Shown one piece after another: positions 6,262-7,928 of a stretch of 7,928 bases of DNA (position 1 is the first letter of the stretch; the number at the start of each line of letters is the position of its first letter). The stretch lies in NCBI GenBank assembly GCA_016218095.1, contig JACREV010000036.1:1-7928 (forward strand). Reading direction: 5' to 3'. A program made the position numbers and the translations under genes. A model generated the notes under the pieces. The model saw only the letters and a list, made by a program, of their open reading frames with translations, was not told the DNA's origin and ran no database searches. This DNA is from Deltaproteobacteria bacterium (lineage in GTDB: Bacteria; Desulfobacterota; GWC2-55-46).

Positions 6262-6315
6262 GAGAAGAGGGGCCCTGTCTGCGGGAGTTCATGCAAGAAG
6301 AGATGCGGAGATGGC

Positions 6316-6338
6316 CGCCTGAAAACAAGGCTCAGGCG
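6316..6338 (-). other. Small hairpin in the cytochrome leader
   Basis: Positions 6316-6322 (cgcctga) pair perfectly with 6332-6338 (tcaggcg) around a 9-nt loop. The hairpin lies inside the predicted 110-nt leader, about 55 nt before the cytochrome start codon. There is no U run, so it is not a terminator. It may only be incidental structure; no known riboswitch consensus was recognised around it. Confidence 0.4.
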
Positions 6339-6379
6339 TGGACTGTCTATTTGGGTTTCCGCGCGCCTCATACAGGAAA

Positions 6380-6408
6380 ATAGTATGAAATACGAGAGCT
6401 TAAGTCAA
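6380..6408 (-). promoter_or_regulatory. Sigma70-type promoter for the tetraheme cytochrome gene
   Basis: On the minus strand, TTGACT (6403-6408) and TACTAT (6380-6385) have an ideal 17-bp spacer. Transcription would start near 6373 and leave a leader of about 110 nt, the longest untranslated leader in the window. Together with the hairpin after cheB, it separates the cytochrome/dsbA unit from the chemotaxis operon. Confidence 0.75.
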
Positions 6409-6437
6409 CTAAAATCCCTGGTCGATTTGGACGGGAA

Positions 6438-6466
6438 GGCGCGAAGGCTCAGGAGGCCTTCGCGCC
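6438..6466 (-). terminator. Hairpin overlapping the cheB stop codon, possible terminator
   Basis: A perfect 11-bp GC-rich stem (6438-6448 with 6456-6466) surrounds a 7-nt loop that contains the cheB TGA (6449-6451). What follows on the minus strand is TTCCCGTCC, a poor U tract, so intrinsic termination would be weak. It may also protect the 3' end of the chemotaxis mRNA. The cytochrome promoter starts about 30 bp beyond it, which fits a transcript boundary. Confidence 0.55.
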
Positions 6467-7537
6467 GGGAAGGGCGCATTCCTTCAATACCGCTTGCGGT
6501 ATGGAGGCGAGCGGCATGACCGCGTCCACGGCCCCGGCCTTTATCGCCTCTTTAGGCATGCCGAAGACGACGCACGAGTGCTCGTCCTCCGCTATATTGT
6601 GCGCCCCGGCCTCCTTCATCTCGCGCATCCCGTGCGCTCCGTCGTCGCCCATGCCGGTAAGTATCACCCCTACCGCGTTCTTCCCGGCGTACTGGGCCGC
6701 GGATCTGAAGAGGACGTCGACCGACGGCCTGTGCCTGGATACGAGAGGCCCGTCCTTTACTTCGACAAAGTACCTCGCCCCGCTGCTTTTGAGGAGCATG
6801 TGCCTGTTGCCGGGGGCGATCAACGCCCTGCCCCTTATGACCGTGTCGTTGTCTTCCGCCTCCTTGACCGAGATCGCGCACGCCTCGTCGAGGTGCCTGG
6901 CGAAAGAGGCCGTGAACCTCTCCGGCATGTGCTGGACTATGACTATCCCTGGGGAGTCCAGCGGCATGGCCTTCAGGAACTCCCTTATAGCCTCGGTCCC
7001 CCCGGTAGAGGCCCCGACGACGACGACCTTCTCGGTCGTCCTCATCATCGCCTTGTTCGCTTTTTTTGCGAGGACCGCGTCGGCGCTGAGCTTCGGGGCG
7101 ACCTGCATCGCCTTTATCGGTTTCAGACGCGCCGAGGCCGCGCCCTTCACCGCGTCGCAGATAAATATCCTCGACTCCTCGAGGAACTGCCTCGTGCCGA
7201 TGTGCGGCTTCTGAATGATATCGACCGCGCCGAACTCGAGCGCCTTCAATGCCGTCTCGGAGCCGGACTCCGCCAGGCTCGATATGATTATCGTCGGGAT
7301 CGGACGCTGGGTCATTACCTTGTGGAGAAAGGTCACCCCGTCCATGCGGGGCATCTCCACGTCGAGCGTGATGACGTCCGGGACCTCCTCGCGTATCTTC
7401 TCGGCGGCGACGAACGGGTCCGAGGCCGTGGCCATGACCTCGAGCTCGGGGTCGGACGAGATTATGCTTGAGAGTACCTGCCTTACAACGGCCGAGTCGT
7501 CTATTACGAGGACCCTTATCTTCCTGAGCGCCTCCAT
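6449..7537 (-). CDS. cheB: CheB, chemoreceptor glutamate methylesterase/glutamine deamidase
   Basis: This 362-aa, full-length CheB removes methyl groups from chemoreceptor glutamates (and can deamidate glutamines) in the cytoplasm, resetting receptor sensitivity. The receiver domain (about 6-125) has the acidic pair Asp13-Asp14, phospho-acceptor Asp59 in VITLDVEMPRMDG, Ser86 and Lys110. A linker of about 45 residues follows. The methylesterase domain (about 168-352) has catalytic Ser177 in GASTGG, His203 in VQHMPERFT and Asp299 in TGMGDDGAHGM. All key residues are present, so it should be active and regulated by CheA phosphorylation. The purine-rich AGGGGGAGGA lies just before the ATG. It starts 22 bp after cheD, so the two adaptation enzymes are very likely co-transcribed. 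Its last codons form the arm of a hairpin. The CheA, CheW and CheR genes are not in the window. Confidence 0.98.
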   Translation of the reverse strand: MEALRKIRVLVIDDSAVVRQVLSSIISSDPELEVMATASDPFVAAEKIREEVPDVITLDVEMPRMDGVTFLHKVMTQRPIPTIIISSLAESGSETALKALEFGAVDIIQKPHIGTRQFLEESRIFICDAVKGAASARLKPIKAMQVAPKLSADAVLAKKANKAMMRTTEKVVVVGASTGGTEAIREFLKAMPLDSPGIVIVQHMPERFTASFARHLDEACAISVKEAEDNDTVIRGRALIAPGNRHMLLKSSGARYFVEVKDGPLVSRHRPSVDVLFRSAAQYAGKNAVGVILTGMGDDGAHGMREMKEAGAHNIAEDEHSCVVFGMPKEAIKAGAVDAVMPLASIPQAVLKECALPGAKAS

Positions 7538-7559
7538 TTTTCCTCCCCCTTAAAGGCCG

Positions 7560-7928
7560 TCAACACCTGGCTATTCTTTTTACGAACACCTCGCCGGTTG
7601 TGGTCATGAACATGACCTTGCGGCCGTAGCTCCCTCCCGTGTCTCTGCTCAATGTGACTATCCGGTTCTCCGCAAGGGACTCTTCGGCCAGCGCGATGTT
7701 GCGGTCGCCGACGTTGAGGAGCCCGCTGGTGTTCTCAAGGACGTTCCCGCCTCCGAAGACCTTGGCGCGGAGGTTCCCCTTGACCGAGCCGAGGGCGAGC
7801 ATCTTCTCTATGAGCATCGGTATCGCGACGTTCCCGTACTTCGGCGTCTGCAGCCCCTCGCCGTTCCAGAAGGGCAGGAGAAAGTGGTTCATGCCCCCTC
7901 TCCGGAGTATCGGGTCCCATAGGCAGAC
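7560..7928 (-). CDS. cheD: CheD, chemoreceptor glutamine deamidase (5' end outside window)
   Basis: The last 122 codons of CheD are visible and stay open to the window edge; the true start lies beyond 7928. CheD converts specific receptor glutamines to glutamates and in some bacteria also interacts with CheC. The visible part begins VCLWDPILRRGGMNHF, which follows the usual GSC catalytic segment. The catalytic Cys is therefore off the window, while the catalytic His in GGMNH is present (residue 15 of the visible part). Further matches are YGNVAIPMLIEKML, AKVFGGGNVL and the C-terminal GRKVMFMTTTGEVFVKRI. The internal ATG at 7892 is not a start: it falls inside the conserved GGMNH motif. No frameshift is seen. 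The gene precedes cheB by 22 bp in the same operon. Confidence 0.95.
   Translation of the reverse strand, partial: VCLWDPILRRGGMNHFLLPFWNGEGLQTPKYGNVAIPMLIEKMLALGSVKGNLRAKVFGGGNVLENTSGLLNVGDRNIALAEESLAENRIVTLSRDTGGSYGRKVMFMTTTGEVFVKRIARC

Noticed and set aside
6262..6373. Possible c-di-GMP or cGAMP (GEMM) riboswitch before the cytochrome
   Set aside because: GGAAACCC and ACGCCTGAGCC are faintly similar, but the conserved core and the paired stems of the class are not found. Only an unexplained leader hairpin is reported.
6494..7471. Long open reading frame on the plus strand
   Set aside because: It lies entirely antisense to cheB, whose catalytic motifs are complete. The plus-strand translation is rich in Arg, Asp and His and has no recognisable domain, typical of an antisense shadow in GC-rich DNA.
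7735..7920. Alternative frame overlapping cheD that suggested a frameshift
   Set aside because: Re-reading the codons from 7928 gives VCLWDPILRRGGMNHF in the same frame as the rest of CheD, so the gene is intact in the visible part.

Overview
The window reads as a compact, GC-rich chromosomal segment from a diderm, motile bacterium that respires with cytochromes. All nine supported genes lie on the minus strand. Evidence for a diderm with an electron-transporting periplasm is a tetraheme c-type cytochrome, a DsbA-family thiol oxidoreductase, a lipoprotein resembling SurA/PrsA, and chemotaxis adaptation enzymes. Gene content and the intergenic repeat suggest a deltaproteobacterial (Desulfobacterota) or Nitrospirota-type organism. 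That placement is inferred from memory of similar genomes, not proven by the sequence.

Layout in transcription order (right to left). (1) 7928-6449: the 3' part of cheD, cut by the window edge, then cheB, 22 bp apart. This is the end of a chemotaxis operon that continues outside the window, and it finishes in a strong hairpin overlapping the cheB stop codon. (2) 6448-4294: a good sigma70-type promoter and a leader of about 110 nt precede a secreted protein that joins a 5'-nucleotidase-like domain without recognisable metal ligands to a tetraheme cytochrome domain. A 151-bp palindromic repeat with terminal inverted repeats fills almost the whole gap to a dsbA-like gene. (3) 4293-719: a near-consensus promoter drives a four-gene run: a polytopic GT-C/TMTC-like membrane protein with a C-terminal TPR, a parvulin-like lipoprotein lacking the usual catalytic histidines, a two-TM HAMP protein with no output domain, and a secreted or membrane-anchored HExxH metallopeptidase-like protein. 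Spacing is 61 bp, then a 1- or 4-nt overlap, then 11 bp. (4) 718-1: a separate promoter, a small secreted cysteine-free protein with YHS-like sequence, and a bidirectional Rho-independent terminator.

How the genes may work together: cheD and cheB tune chemoreceptors. DsbA could oxidise periplasmic cysteines, possibly including the CGC pair of the neighbouring cytochrome. The four-gene run combines glycosyl transfer, folding, transmembrane sensing and proteolysis, which suggests an envelope or secreted-protein maturation module. No member gives away the substrate. The most unusual items are that four-gene module, the nucleotidase-like/cytochrome fusion and the mobile-looking repeat beside dsbA. 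No tRNA, rRNA, CRISPR array, transposase or phage gene was found, and no gap between genes exceeds 190 bp.
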